Shown in pieces: positions 1-9,733 of a stretch of DNA of 64,000 nt. The stretch's first letter is position 1, and each line of letters begins with the position of its first letter. The notes under the pieces were generated by a model. The model searched no databases, was not told the origin of the DNA, and worked only from the letters and a program-made list of their open reading frames with translations. The DNA is from Bradyrhizobium sp. B097 (lineage in GTDB: Bacteria > Pseudomonadota > Alphaproteobacteria > Rhizobiales > Xanthobacteraceae): assembly GCF_038957035.1 (NCBI RefSeq), contig NZ_CP152412.1, positions 7,250,501-7,314,500 of the forward strand, written 5' to 3'. The position numbers and the translations under genes are program-made.

Positions 1-8
1 TCGTCGGT

Positions 9-881
9 TTGCAGCGATTCTTTCTCCTGCACGAACTTGGCCATTTGTCGCAGTTCTCGACATACACGTCCCGAAGGGCACGGGTAGGAGGTTCGCCTTT
101 CTTTTTTCTGTACTTTTGGGCGTTTCCCCAATTGATCTATCCCCAATTTAGCGCGTGGTCGTTTTTGGCTTGGACCATATTTGGACTAGCTATCAAGATG
201 TTTCGTGACGTGTTCTGGTTCTTTGTTCGCAAAGATGGTGATGGATTGAATGAAATGGATGCCGATCGGTTCGCGCTCCAGAACCTCTCCAGAAAGGAGC
301 TGTTGACGGTTGCAAGGTTTTACCAGCACTGGCCCATCCCGGCCGATCCAAGCCTTCTTCCAGCAATCGATGCGGCTAGGCGCGACCTTCTGCGCAGAAA
401 TTTAAAGCAAGCATTTGCTACTCAGGGGAGAGATCGAAAATGGTGGGGGCACTCACAACAGGTGAAGACAGAATTGCCTGTGTGGATCTGCTTCGCTCTA
501 GCCGCAGTTCTTGTCCCCTTCGCCAACCCTCCCAGCAACGTGGTTATGGGCGTGGCGGCTTTCATTTGCTTGGGTTCGATGTTCCTGTTTTGGAATTATT
601 GGATACGTGCTCATTTTTTGGAAAGATGGATAGAGCGCGTGCTGGCGGTTGATCCTTCCACCGCGGCAGATGTTGTTCCGCGATGGCCTCAAGAGCCATG
701 GTGGCAGAAACGGCTAAGGGTTGGTCTCGGCTATGAAGCGTACGCAGCGACGGCGATGTCGTCCAAGCGCCCCACATGGAAAAGGCGCTTGGAAAAGTTG
801 TTCGGATTCGACAGGGAAGCCTCGTCACGTGGCGATAGCGCAGATAGTAGCAATGCGAAGGGGCAAGCTAAAGATGACTGA
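9..881 (+). CDS. M48-like membrane metallopeptidase, 5' end beyond the window
   Basis: The frame is already open at the window edge, so the true start is probably upstream and this is a partial gene. Near the visible N-terminus is an HELGH zinc-protease motif. About 70 residues later comes NEMDADRFAL, which resembles the third-ligand region (E..AD.FA) of M48-type peptidases. Hydrophobic segments lie between the two motifs (roughly residues 30-65) and around residues 155-200, which suggests an integral membrane protease with the active site facing the cytosol. The C-terminal tail is charged and rich in S, D and K. No operon partner is visible downstream. Family assignment rests on motif spacing; the substrate is unknown. 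Confidence 0.6.
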   Translation: MQRFFLLHELGHLSQFSTYTSRRARVGGSPFFFLYFWAFPQLIYPQFSAWSFLAWTIFGLAIKMFRDVFWFFVRKDGDGLNEMDADRFALQNLSRKELLTVARFYQHWPIPADPSLLPAIDAARRDLLRRNLKQAFATQGRDRKWWGHSQQVKTELPVWICFALAAVLVPFANPPSNVVMGVAAFICLGSMFLFWNYWIRAHFLERWIERVLAVDPSTAADVVPRWPQEPWWQKRLRVGLGYEAYAATAMSSKRPTWKRRLEKLFGFDREASSRGDSADSSNAKGQAKDD

Positions 882-1074
882 ACCCTTGCAGCGAGTTCCG
901 CCTCAACGGGTGCCGGAGACGGGAAGCTATCTTTCGGCAGGAGTACTGCTGAAGTCAGCTTGTGGCCCTTTGCGGACTTCACTTAGGCATCCGTCGATGT
1001 CTGCTTTATTGTAAGAGGACCGTAGCGCCCGCTTCCACAGCTGAACCCAATCCAACCACTCTCTTCGAGATCAC

Positions 1075-1550
1075 TTATTGCTCCTCGGGCTGTATCTCCG
1101 CCAGGTGGTCGTGGATCCAGGCTGTAAGGCCTTTCTTAATCTCGGGAAATTCAAGCGATGGCGTGTTCGCGAGCCATAGCGCCTTCTCCGTCAGCTCATC
1201 CGGACTAACGGCGAGCGCGTGTCCGTTGATACCGAGAAATACCAAGAAGCACAGCGTCGACATACGCTTGTTGTCGTTTAGAAAGATTTGCCGCTTGTTG
1301 ATGGTATAGAAGATGATGGCCGCTTTTTCCTCAAGCGTTGCATACGCTTCAAAACCGAAGAGCGCTGTTGCGGCGCTGCCAAGAGACTATCGAGATCTGC
1401 GGCTTTGGCGTGGGTTATGGACGGAATCGGCTCATCCCCGTTCTTAACGGCAAAGTCAGAGAGAGCGGCATGAATGCCTTCGAGTGCCGCTCTATCGAGA
1501 TACCGAATGGTTGAGTTTTTCTCCCCGGTCATACTTGGCAAGATCGGCAA
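1075..1550 (-). pseudogene. doc: Fic/Doc (death-on-curing) family toxin, frameshifted
   Basis: Two overlapping minus-strand frames together make one Doc-like protein. The first part (1550 to about 1365) contains YLDRAALEGIHAAL, the usual start of Doc proteins. The second contains FGFEAYATLEEKAAII and runs through IFLNDNKRMSTLCFL to the stop at 1075. The join lies near 1360-1372, where one frame passes into the other, so the gene as given cannot make a full product unless this is a sequencing error. The Fic motif (HxFxxGN) is degenerate: the catalytic His position is Gln in QIFLNDNKR, so the toxin may have been inactive before the frameshift. The start is at 1550 or an ATG at 1532; it overlaps the small upstream gene. 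Confidence 0.65.
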
Positions 1551-1680
1551 ACGTCTTTTCGTATTTTTTAAGCGCTGCGCCGGCCACGCGAGTGACCGCG
1601 CCTGTGCGCGGTTTTGCTTTGGTACGGGCGTCAGATTTTGGGCTGCGGTAGGGACCGAACCAGCGCCGAAGGAAGGTCAT
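1492..1680 (-). CDS. Small basic protein, candidate antitoxin of the broken Doc
   Basis: A 62-residue, Lys/Arg-rich protein (TKAKPRTGAVTRV, then ALKKYEKTFADLAKYDRG) lies directly upstream of the Doc fragment on the same strand and overlaps its start. The position and size fit an antitoxin translated just before a Fic/Doc toxin. I do not recognise the family, so the antitoxin role is inferred from context only. Confidence 0.4.
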   Translation of the reverse strand: MTFLRRWFGPYRSPKSDARTKAKPRTGAVTRVAGAALKKYEKTFADLAKYDRGEKLNHSVSR

Positions 1681-1761
1681 ACCTACAGTATATCACAACG
1701 CGTATAGTTCCGGTCATCGTGTTCATGGATTCGCCGGTGTACGAAAGGATTATTACCAATC

Positions 1762-1989
1762 CTATTTTCTGGGTGCTTGGTCGCGATACATAAGGGCAGG
1801 CGCGTACGTGCCAACGTGCCCGCAATTCGGGCAATTGAGGTCGGCGATCGTTCGCTGCTTTACCTCGGGCTCCTCATCGGGAGACGGTGATTCAAGGAAA
1901 GGAATAGCCTCGTCGCACTTGGCGCACTCGACGACGAAGTACCACTGATTGGGCTTCATTTGTCTGGCGAACACCTTAAGCGCTCTCAC
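1762..1989 (-). CDS. Small zinc-ribbon protein
   Basis: A 75-residue protein with two CxxC knuckles, CAKC near residue 22 and CPNC near residue 53, separated by an acidic loop (SPDEEPEVK). This is the layout of a zinc ribbon. Such small rhizobial proteins are usually annotated as hypothetical. It sits between the Doc remnant and an IS66 scrap, with no clear partner. The function is unknown. Confidence 0.45.
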   Translation of the reverse strand: MRALKVFARQMKPNQWYFVVECAKCDEAIPFLESPSPDEEPEVKQRTIADLNCPNCGHVGTYAPALMYRDQAPRK

Positions 1990-2289
1990 TGATCTTGAGC
2001 GGCACGATGGCGTCGGCCAACTTGCCCTTTTGGCTGATCAACGCGAGCTTTGCGCGGAGCTATCGCTCGAAGGCTTCCGCCAGCGGCCGGATTTTCTGCT
2101 GCGAACGAGACGGCGCTCCTCGGCGCCGCGACCACGGATGTCCTTTTCGATGGCGTAGAACTCGGCGATATGCTTGAGCGCCTCGCTGGCAATGGGCGCG
2201 GGACCGGGTGTGGCAATTTCATAGAAGTTACGTCGCATGTGCGACCAGCAGAATGCAAGTTGGACGTCGATTTGACGCTTGTAGGCCAT
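1985..2289 (-). pseudogene. IS66 transposase (TnpC) fragment
   Basis: Beginning at an ATG at 2289 the minus strand encodes QLAFCWSHMRRNFYE followed by ALKHIAEFYAIEKDIRGRG. This matches the region of IS66 TnpC where the intact copy at 17874-19529 has ACWVHARRPFF and IDALFEIERSINGQ. The frame is lost shortly after, and neither the N-terminal nor the C-terminal catalytic part is present. It is a short relic of a different IS66 subgroup from the intact element. Confidence 0.6.
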
Positions 2290-2302
2290 GATCGTTCCTT
2301 CC

Positions 2303-4096
2303 TTAGAGCGTATCAGCGGCGCCGACATCAGCCAGATCAATCGCGTTTCTGAGCGCCTCGATGTGGGGCGGAGGATTCTTGCTGCCGAGGTCGTCCCAAT
2401 ACCGCACATGAGCGAAGAACGTGTCGTGTTGCATCTTGTTCGTATATACAGGCACATCGGCGATATTGCTTCCCGACGTATCTCCAAAGAGCGCGCCGAG
2501 CTCCCCACCAATACCATCCCCCCATAACAGCTGCGACGCCGGAAAATAGAGATTCGTCCAACGTGTAAGAGCAAAGAGCCCTCCATGATGGAATTGGCGC
2601 CGACCTGTATTCGGATTCGCGAATGTAAGCCGGCAGTCACCATCGAGCAGACGTGGCGGACAAGTTGGAAACTCGCGGTCGGCGACACGACGGTCAAAAT
2701 CAATGCGGAGCTGCTCCTCGTTCTTGCCACGGCACATCAGGTAGGGAGCATGGGTGAGCGGGCTTCCCAAAGTTACGAAATCGGTGACAAGCCAAGCTCT
2801 CATTTTCGAATCGCCGGATTCGATCTTGTCCGACGACGATTTCTCCGTGGTATCGGCGACGATCCGACTGATACGCCTCACCAACTCGCGGCCACTCGCG
2901 CGGGCAGCGAACTTTGGCAAGCCACCGTGATCGATATCATCGAGTTCCTTTCCCAAGAGAGCCGGATCCGGAAGCGCGTCCTTGATCCGACTGTAGTAGG
3001 AGCGCAGCATATCGTAGGCGACAACTGTGCCCAAGCTGTGCGCGACGACAATGATGCGGTCGTATTTGCCTGATACATGAAGATCCTGCAGAGTTCTGAC
3101 CGCTTGACGCCGAATCTCGCGCCTGACAGCAACATTGCCGGGCGAGTTACGGAAATAGCGGGCGGCATCACCGAGGTATGGTTGCAAGAAGACCGCGTAT
3201 AAAACCAAATAGAGCGCAATCAAATAGAACGCTGCAATTGTGCTCCAAAATGAGAATATGCTCCACGGACCATGCCCGTACCCTAGAGCGTCCCAGCCGA
3301 GCGTTAAACCAGCCTGCAGGGCCGCAAGGCAAGACAGCCCTACGACGATGATCAACCCGGCAAGCCCCCAACGCCCCATGGTGGCCCTGATCACTCCTGC
3401 GGCCAGGACAGTCGGAAGAGAGAGCATCACTACTTTGTGCGCCGCTTCGTCATATACCCGCGTCAGAATGAAGCCACCGACGAAAACAGCGACGATCAAC
3501 GAAACGATCGCGGCAAGCCTGACGGCGCCCTTCCAGAGCGCGGCCAGGAAGGCCAGCAGAGCGGTGACGCCGATTGCCACAAAGAATACGTAGAGAAGTG
3601 AATGCAGGTCTTTGGAGAGAAGCGGCCAGGTCGTGGCATCTGCGATCAGGGCAGAGAACTCAACGACGGCCTGCACCGTGACCAGACTGATCGACAGGAC
3701 CAACGCAGAAAGAAAGATCAATGCAACCCAATAGAGTGGCGCAATTGAGGGTTTAAGGCGCGGCCCCATACGCGCAAGTTCGAAGAGCCAGAGTAAGACA
3801 GCAACAGCGCGCGTCTCGCTCATCAAATGAGCCCAGTACAGCTCGTGAAAATCAATCTGGCGATGTGGGCTTCCGGACAAACGGTTTGTTGTCACGACCG
3901 GAAGATCGATGTCATCGACCCCACTTTTCTCGGGATGCGTCCAAATTCTTGGGCGGCCACCCTCAGCATCGCTTCCCTTGAGCCAGACGGCATCGACGAT
4001 CCCGCGAACGGTCTCGAGTGGACGCTGACTTCCCATGCCGTGAACGACAAGAACCGCCGTCCGCTTTGCGGCTCGCGCAGTCGCTACGGATTCCAT
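2303..4096 (-). CDS. Multi-pass membrane alpha/beta hydrolase (lipase-like)
   Basis: A 597-residue protein with an alpha/beta-hydrolase start (AVLVVHGMGSQRP, about residues 14-26: beta strand plus oxyanion HG) and a nucleophile elbow VVAHSLGT near residue 350 (AHSLG variant of GxSxG). Between them, roughly residues 95-320, lie several strongly hydrophobic helices, so the hydrolase halves flank a membrane insert. The C-terminal third is soluble and contains conserved-looking HTDFVTLGSPL-type segments (TDFVTLGSPLTH) typical of this lipase family, plus a late His (NKMQHDTFF). The substrate is unknown. The gene appears monocistronic and intact. Confidence 0.65.
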   Translation of the reverse strand: MESVATARAAKRTAVLVVHGMGSQRPLETVRGIVDAVWLKGSDAEGGRPRIWTHPEKSGVDDIDLPVVTTNRLSGSPHRQIDFHELYWAHLMSETRAVAVLLWLFELARMGPRLKPSIAPLYWVALIFLSALVLSISLVTVQAVVEFSALIADATTWPLLSKDLHSLLYVFFVAIGVTALLAFLAALWKGAVRLAAIVSLIVAVFVGGFILTRVYDEAAHKVVMLSLPTVLAAGVIRATMGRWGLAGLIIVVGLSCLAALQAGLTLGWDALGYGHGPWSIFSFWSTIAAFYLIALYLVLYAVFLQPYLGDAARYFRNSPGNVAVRREIRRQAVRTLQDLHVSGKYDRIIVVAHSLGTVVAYDMLRSYYSRIKDALPDPALLGKELDDIDHGGLPKFAARASGRELVRRISRIVADTTEKSSSDKIESGDSKMRAWLVTDFVTLGSPLTHAPYLMCRGKNEEQLRIDFDRRVADREFPTCPPRLLDGDCRLTFANPNTGRRQFHHGGLFALTRWTNLYFPASQLLWGDGIGGELGALFGDTSGSNIADVPVYTNKMQHDTFFAHVRYWDDLGSKNPPPHIEALRNAIDLADVGAADTL

Positions 4097-4217
4097 GAAC
4101 TTCCTCCCTTTGCGAGAACCATTACAAGCCTGGTTGCGGGAATCGGAACGCTTTGGGATACCTTGTCCAATGCAGCCGGCGCCTCGGCGCCGACCGCATA
4201 ATCAACTGGACGTTCGC

Positions 4218-5544
4218 TTAGGCCCCGGTGAAATGCACCAGCTTGCGGCTGGCAAGATCGACCGTCACGAAGTCGTCGGGTGTCTTTGCTTGATCGCCAT
4301 CACTCGCCGGTTGGTACTCGATACGCAACTGCTTTGCGGTGACGACTATCCGCAAATAGCCGTAGTCTTGGTCGTCATAGTTCTCAAGGATCACCCTGTC
4401 ATCATGGCCGGTGATCTGTAGCTGCTGTGGGGTTCGCAAAGGCGGCCCATTCTTCCGCGTCAGCCTCGTAAGGCCGTGACCGCTGTTGCCACACGTCACA
4501 TACGGTATCTGCGTTTCGCCGTGCAAGCGTGTGAATCGCTGATAGTTATGGGCATGGGCCGACAGGACAGCATGCGGCCACACACCGGTCTTTTTGCAGG
4601 TCTCGTCGATCTGGGCGAGCATATCCTGACTCCATCCATGCTTGCCGCCGGCGGTATAGGCGGGATGATGGTGTGCGAGAATAAGCGCACCCTTGAAATT
4701 GTCGGATTTGACGCGATTGAGCGCCGCCTCGAGATATGCGAGCTGGGAGTTGCCGATGGTTGGGTTCGCAATCACGCCGGGATCTTCCAGCGTATTGCTG
4801 TAGAGGGCCAGAATGCGGAGCAGTGGCGCCTCGAAGGTGAAAAACACGCCCGGCTGAATCTGTGCTGTGCGCGCAAGGCCGCCTGCCTCCGGGGTTACCT
4901 CGAACTTTTCGGCGCAGAAGTTATCCAGAAACGCTGTCAGCGTTGTGGCGTTCGTACCCGGCGCGACCATGCCATCATGATTACCGGCGAGCGCGATGAT
5001 GGGCGCAGGGTAGTCGCGGTACGGCTCATAAAACTGGTCGTAGTAATATTGCGCTTCTCCGAAGCTGTATCGCTTCTCCGAAGCTGTATATGACGTCGCC
5101 AAGATGAAAGAAGAACAGCGGCTGTTCCTTCTCTTCATCGGTGAAGTCGTTGACCATCTTGTCCGAGACGCGGTTCTGTGTTTCTGGTCCCCTAGTGTTG
5201 CCGGTGTCGCCCGCAGCGTGAAACACAAGCTGCCCGTGGTCTTTGACCTTCTGCGCGAGTGTACTGGGGTCTGTATCGAGCACAGCAGCCAACGTCAGCT
5301 TCGGCTCAGGCAGGCCTCGCGGCGGCGGAAATGGAAGAGGAGCAATCTTGTGCTCGCGGTTTAGTTCGTCGATTTTCTTGTAAACCGGATTATCCGAGGG
5401 ATGCTTGATCTCGAACTTCGCGGGATCTGCCGTTGGATGCGGCTGAGCGAAAACGGGTCTTTCAAGCTCCGTTACGCCCGAATTGTCGATTGGAACCGTA
5501 TCCGGTTCGGCCTTCTCTTTGCGGGACTTGGTGATGCGAGTCAT
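4218..5544 (-). pseudogene. Calcineurin-like metallophosphoesterase disrupted by a 19-bp tandem duplication
   Basis: The start is the ATG at 5544, preceded by a strong ribosome site (GGAGGTCTCGATG). The N-terminal frame carries FFFHLGDVIYSFGEA (GD metal motif). The second frame continues with PAPIIALAGNHDG (GNHD), ALILAHHHPAY and LSAHAHNYQRF (HxH), so all the metal-binding blocks of a metallophosphoesterase of about 435 residues are present but split. The split is exactly explained by a direct repeat of CGCTTCTCCGAAGCTGTAT at 5052-5070 and 5071-5089. Removing one copy restores GDVIYSFGEAQYYYDQF in a single frame. The change is presumably recent, since the rest of the gene is undamaged. Confidence 0.8.
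5052..5089. repeat. 19-bp perfect tandem duplication inside the metallophosphoesterase gene
   Basis: CGCTTCTCCGAAGCTGTAT occurs twice head to tail at 5052-5070 and 5071-5089. Because 19 is not a multiple of three it shifts the reading frame of the minus-strand phosphoesterase. Confidence 0.95.
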
Positions 5545-6008
5545 CGAGACCTCCAATATCAATCGATTGAAATCTGCCGAGTCGCAGCTCCACCAGAGAA
5601 AGAGCGGCAGCCGGCAAAATGCAAAACTACCCGAACGGATAGAGCTCATGCAATACAACCTGGTAATGACAGCTGCTTGACGCTGAACAATGAGCCTATG
5701 GTCACGAACTACGAAGATCCGATTTCGTTGGAGTTAGCTTCGACAGGATCTTAGGCGTCACTGCTGCAACAAAGGAGTTCTTCAAAATTGGCGGTCTGCG
5801 GATCAAGAGTCTTTCGTACGCTTCGTACGAAACGACGTTGCGTCGCGATATGGACACGCCACGAAAGATTGGCTCTCCGCTGCTTGTTGGTGCAGAGTCT
5901 TTAAGCGGTATGCTTGATCGATCCGGACGATCGAAACGGAAACGCCTTCCGGTTGCTCGTCTTGATGTCCGCCTCCCAACTCAATTGCGAGCACGATAGG
6001 GGATTTGG
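5545..6008. other. Intergenic stretch, nothing recognised
   Basis: Short open frames on both strands have no recognisable domains or convincing ribosome sites. The promoters of the flanking divergent genes presumably lie here, but I cannot point to them. Confidence 0.5.
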
Positions 6009-6410
6009 ATGAAGAACACTTTCGACGAAGCGATGCGCTTTTTGCGCGCTGGCATTCTTTGTCTGTTTGCTTGCTGCATGCCTTATAGCAGCGCGGATGC
6101 GTGTCAGGGACCACACTCAAAGGGCATCATATTCGACCATGTACCGCCCGACATCGACGCGCCGGTAATCATCGAGGCGACCATCAATGATAAAGCGTTT
6201 GTACGCGAGGGCTTCATGTGGGTAATGAACGCTCGCGTGGACAGAGTCATTAAAGGCTCAGTTGATACCACGTCGCTGAAGATCTTTATGCACCCCACGA
6301 GCTGCTCCTACGTCGCTACTGGGCACGGCATTGTGCTTGGCACGCTTCGAGACATCCCACACCACGGCCTTATGTTGCAGGCCATCGAAGACGGCTTCCG
6401 CATGTGGTAG
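6009..6410 (+). CDS. Small exported protein of unknown function
   Basis: A 133-residue protein beginning with a charged N-region and a hydrophobic core (residues about 12-24, AGILCLFACCM) followed by SSADAC, which looks like a Sec signal peptide cleaved near residue 30. The mature part has three to four cysteines and a beta-rich pattern (APVIIEATINDKAFV, WVMNARVDRVIKG), reminiscent of small periplasmic OB or immunoglobulin-like folds. No family was recognised. A purine-rich site (GGGATTTGG) precedes the ATG. Confidence 0.5.
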   Translation: MKNTFDEAMRFLRAGILCLFACCMPYSSADACQGPHSKGIIFDHVPPDIDAPVIIEATINDKAFVREGFMWVMNARVDRVIKGSVDTTSLKIFMHPTSCSYVATGHGIVLGTLRDIPHHGLMLQAIEDGFRMW

Positions 6411-6605
6411 TCGCCCACACCCGCTTGCTTATCGAATGCGCCTTTGACCCAATGTCGGGAGCACTGTTAGGGGTGGACCGGACATTAATCCGCCGGCGGC
6501 TTAATAAGTACGTGCCGGGGCAGACAATTCGCAATCGCGAGATGTGCATCAAATAAATGCAACATCGCCTCATGCCAAACACGGCAGCGCCGTCATACTG
6601 AACCG

Positions 6606-7583
6606 ATGTCATCGGATCAGATTGTTCGTCTTGGCAGAGTCGATTACCGAGATGATCGGCGGGAGTTCGGCATCAAACGCGAGGATCGCTTTTCTCATAC
6701 ATATGTTATTGGCAAAACCGGCGTCGGGAAATCTACGCTCTTGGAGAGCATGGCGCGCCAGGATTTGGAGTTCGGTAACGGTTTCGCTCTCATCGATCCA
6801 CACGGCGATCTAGCCGAGCGCATTGTCGAGAACGTGCCAGCTTCTCGGAGGAGTGATCTGATTTACCTCAACGCCGCCGATCCGTCGCAGCCATGGGGGT
6901 ACAATCCCCTGCGGCACGTTGCGCCCCAATACGCTGCGCTGGCCGCTTCGGGTCTCATGGAAGTATTCAAAAAGATGTGGCCGGACGCCTGGGGCGTCCG
7001 CATGGAGCACATTCTGCGCAATGTGCTCATGGCCCTCCTGGAGCAGCCTTTTGCAACAATGCACGACGTGTTGGAAGTCATTTCGAATAAGGCGTTCAGG
7101 CAGCGGTTGACGAGGTCACTGCGAAACGAAACGGTGCGCCGCTTCCTTGCGACAGAATTCGAACGATTCTCCAGTGGATACAGGGCGGACGGCATTGCAC
7201 CCATCCAAAACAAGATCGGCGCGTTTTTAACGGACCCCTTACTCAACCGTGTCTTAACTGCTCCGGAGCACGACCTGCGTCTCAGGCACGTCATGGATGA
7301 AGGTAAGATCCTCGTCGTAAACCTCGCAAAGGGTCGAATCGGAGACGACAGGTCTTCTCTGCTTGGTGGGCTTCTTGTCACCATGATCGGACTAGCAGCG
7401 TACACGCGTGCTGATCTTCCTCCGGCATGTCGGCGCGATTTCTTCGTATACATCGACGAATTTCAGAGTTTCACCACGCTCGCACTCGCGAACATGCTCT
7501 CAGAATTACGCAAGTATCGGGTTGGCTTTACGATCGCGCATCAATACCTAAATCAGCTGGAGCCAGATAACTCCTCAAAATAG
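6606..7583 (+). pseudogene. HerA/VirD4-type DNA-transfer ATPase, C-terminally truncated
   Basis: The protein has a Walker A motif GKTGVGKST near residue 36, ALIDPHGDLAERI, and a Walker B motif FFVYIDEFQSF near residue 283. It is typical of the TraD/VirD4-like or HerA-like ATPases that pump DNA in conjugation. It ends abruptly at AHQYLNQLEPD followed by NSSK and a stop. In relatives the text after the helix AHQYL..L continues for well over 100 residues, so the C-terminus has been cut off and is absent from the following sequence. This is probably a relic of an integrative conjugative element. Confidence 0.65.
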
Positions 7584-8624
7584 AAACATGATTCATACCT
7601 GCCCGATTCTCTTGCCCATGGCGAATCCGATTCAGTTCATCGAATTATTTTCTTGCTTGCGCCGGCTGTCACCGCGACGCCGAAGTTGCTGTTGTATCAA
7701 TGCACGAACGAGGGAGTGTCAGTTAGATTTGGCGCTCCTGACCCAACTAGTGGCTCTGCACAGTGATTTTCACAGGTTCGGTCCCGCGGTCAGATTAGCT
7801 CCGAGAGGAGTTTCGGATCAGGATTGGATCATCAGACGACCAACCGAGATGGGGCCCTGTTCGTGGGCGGCAATCTCATGACTATCCGATGGCACGTGAA
7901 CCCAATTGGCCCGTGAACCCAATCCGTAACGCGCCGAAGATGAGACGAGTCCAAGCGACGGCTGGAGACACGAGTCGGCTTGCAACCGTTCACGCGCATC
8001 CTAAAGACGTTCAATTCATGCGGCGGTGAACGGCCTTACTATAGGAACTCCAGTCAATTGCGAACAATATCTAGCACTCGGAGAGCAGCATAAATGAGCA
8101 TCGCCCAAGTCCCCGCGCAAAGCAACACGACAGCACGCCATGTGTTGGCCCTGAATCGATTTCGCCATTTGATGAGCTCGCATGCGCAACCACTAAAGCA
8201 ACGACCGCGGACAACACCGATCATCTGGCCGTAGCCGTCAAACCTGAATTGGGAACGATGTTTTCGGATGTAGTTGATCCTTTCTTGAGGCGAGAGACAC
8301 CAAGTCCCATATGTAAAGAGCTGCAGCTGCCTGCTGCTCGAGATTGGGCGTCCCGCGCAGTCTACTGTGATGATGACCTACTCCCGAGGCCTTGCTATAT
8401 GATCTGTTGGCGGTGCGCACGTCGTCGAAGTCTGTAAATCTAGTTTGCATTATCGGGTCGAGCCTGCTTTTGGTCATGTTTCGCGGGCGACGCTACAATA
8501 TGACTTTACGTCAGCTTCAAGCCAAATTTGACCTACCAGACCTACGAGGCTCCCCTCGACGTCTTGATGAGAGCCATGAGTGCTACTAGGGGCCGTTTCA
8601 CCATTGAATGTGCTTGGCCAAGTT
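7584..8624. other. About 1 kb without a recognisable gene
   Basis: Only short, compositionally random frames are present between the truncated ATPase and the recombinase fragment. This looks like eroded mobile-element DNA. Confidence 0.5.
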
Positions 8625-9191
8625 CTACATGCTTGTGGAGGTTGCCAATCTCTTCGAGCACGGCGAGCATGCGACCAGAGTGTAAGCGCTTTCACTTCGC
8701 TGTTGGGCAATAGTTTCAATGCAGGCGACCTCACGTTGAGGACCCATCGCAACGTTTCGGGTTGGCTCGGAAGCGAGCAGCTGCTTTATAAACCGCTCGT
8801 ACCTGTCAACGGCTTCTCGCATTTCGGCTTGATATTTATAGTTCTGATAGATGCCGACAATACCGCTGCGCGTACCTGATACGTGATTTAAGAGTTGTTC
8901 GGTTACTTCGAGCGGGACACCAAGCCGCTGCATGATTGTCGCGTAGGTACGCCGGAGATCGTGGTGCGTCCAGTTGGTCACGCCACAGAGCTTGTCGAGC
9001 TTCGGCTTGTACCGCTGCCAGTTGGTCGATGGCCGAACCTTACTGATGAAAGCAACTGCCGTGCCCGGTATCGGTACCGTATGCTCGCGCCCATTCTTGG
9101 TGCCGTCAGCAGGAATGGTGACGCAGACGTTCTCGAATTTGTACTCGGGAAAGTGTGACGTCTCGGTGAGACGCTGGCCGCAGAGTGCCAA
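8625..9191 (-). pseudogene. Tyrosine recombinase (phage-type integrase), catalytic C-terminal fragment
   Basis: The fragment contains THHDLRRTYATIMQ (HxLR box), LLNHVSGTRSG (the later His) and GIYQNY with the nucleophilic Tyr, so most of the catalytic domain of an integrase of the bacteriophage P4/ICE type is present. The upstream sequence CGQRLTE may correspond to the first catalytic Arg. The frame is closed by a stop a few codons upstream of 9191, so the DNA-binding N-terminal domain is missing. It abuts the truncated dinB, which suggests a deletion joint near 9200. It probably once served an element inserted here. Confidence 0.65.
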
Positions 9192-9220
9192 CAGCCATAG
9201 GCACCGTTACCAAAACCTCT

Positions 9221-9721
9221 TTATCTGAATGGCTCACCCGCGTCCATTCTGAAGTCCTGCATGAACTCCAGCGACTGCTTGCGCATGTCCAGACCGGTGT
9301 GGAGACCGAGCGAATTCATCTTCGCGCTCGTCGCAGGCCCGATGCCGTGGAATTTGCCGACGGGCAGGGTTTCGACGAACGCCGGTCCCATCTCCGGCAT
9401 GATGACGTACTGCCCGTTTGGCTTTCGGTGATCCGAAGCGAGCTTGGCCAGGAATTTGTTGTACGAGATGCCCGCGGAGGCGTTGAGCCCGGTCGTTTCC
9501 TTGATCTTCGCGCGGATCGCGAGCGCGACGTCCCGCGCCAGTGGGATGTTCTGCAGGTTCTCCGTCACGTCGTAGCTCGCCGCCGCAACGACGCCTCGCC
9601 CACGGGATCCGCCGACGGCGACCGGCTTGCCGCGAAGGTCCGGATTGTCGCGCTGCTCGACCGAAGCGTAGAACGCGTCCATGTCGACGTGGATGGTCTT
9701 GCGAATACGATCCACTACCAT
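9221..9721 (-). pseudogene. dinB: DNA polymerase IV (Y family), internally deleted and truncated
   Basis: The N-terminus is a clear DinB start (IHVDMDAFYASVEQRDNP, carrying the first metal-binding Asp) and continues to VVAAASY. It then jumps directly to DVTENLQNIPLARDVA. In DinB proteins roughly 60 residues separate these blocks, including the SLDEAYLD motif with the catalytic Asp-Glu pair. That segment is gone without loss of frame (joint near 9572). The helix-hairpin-helix part (HGIGPATSAKM) remains, but the protein stops at about 166 residues against about 350-360 in the family because the 3' half is also missing. It cannot be an active polymerase. Confidence 0.75.
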
Positions 9722-9733
9722 GGCTCGGTGAGT

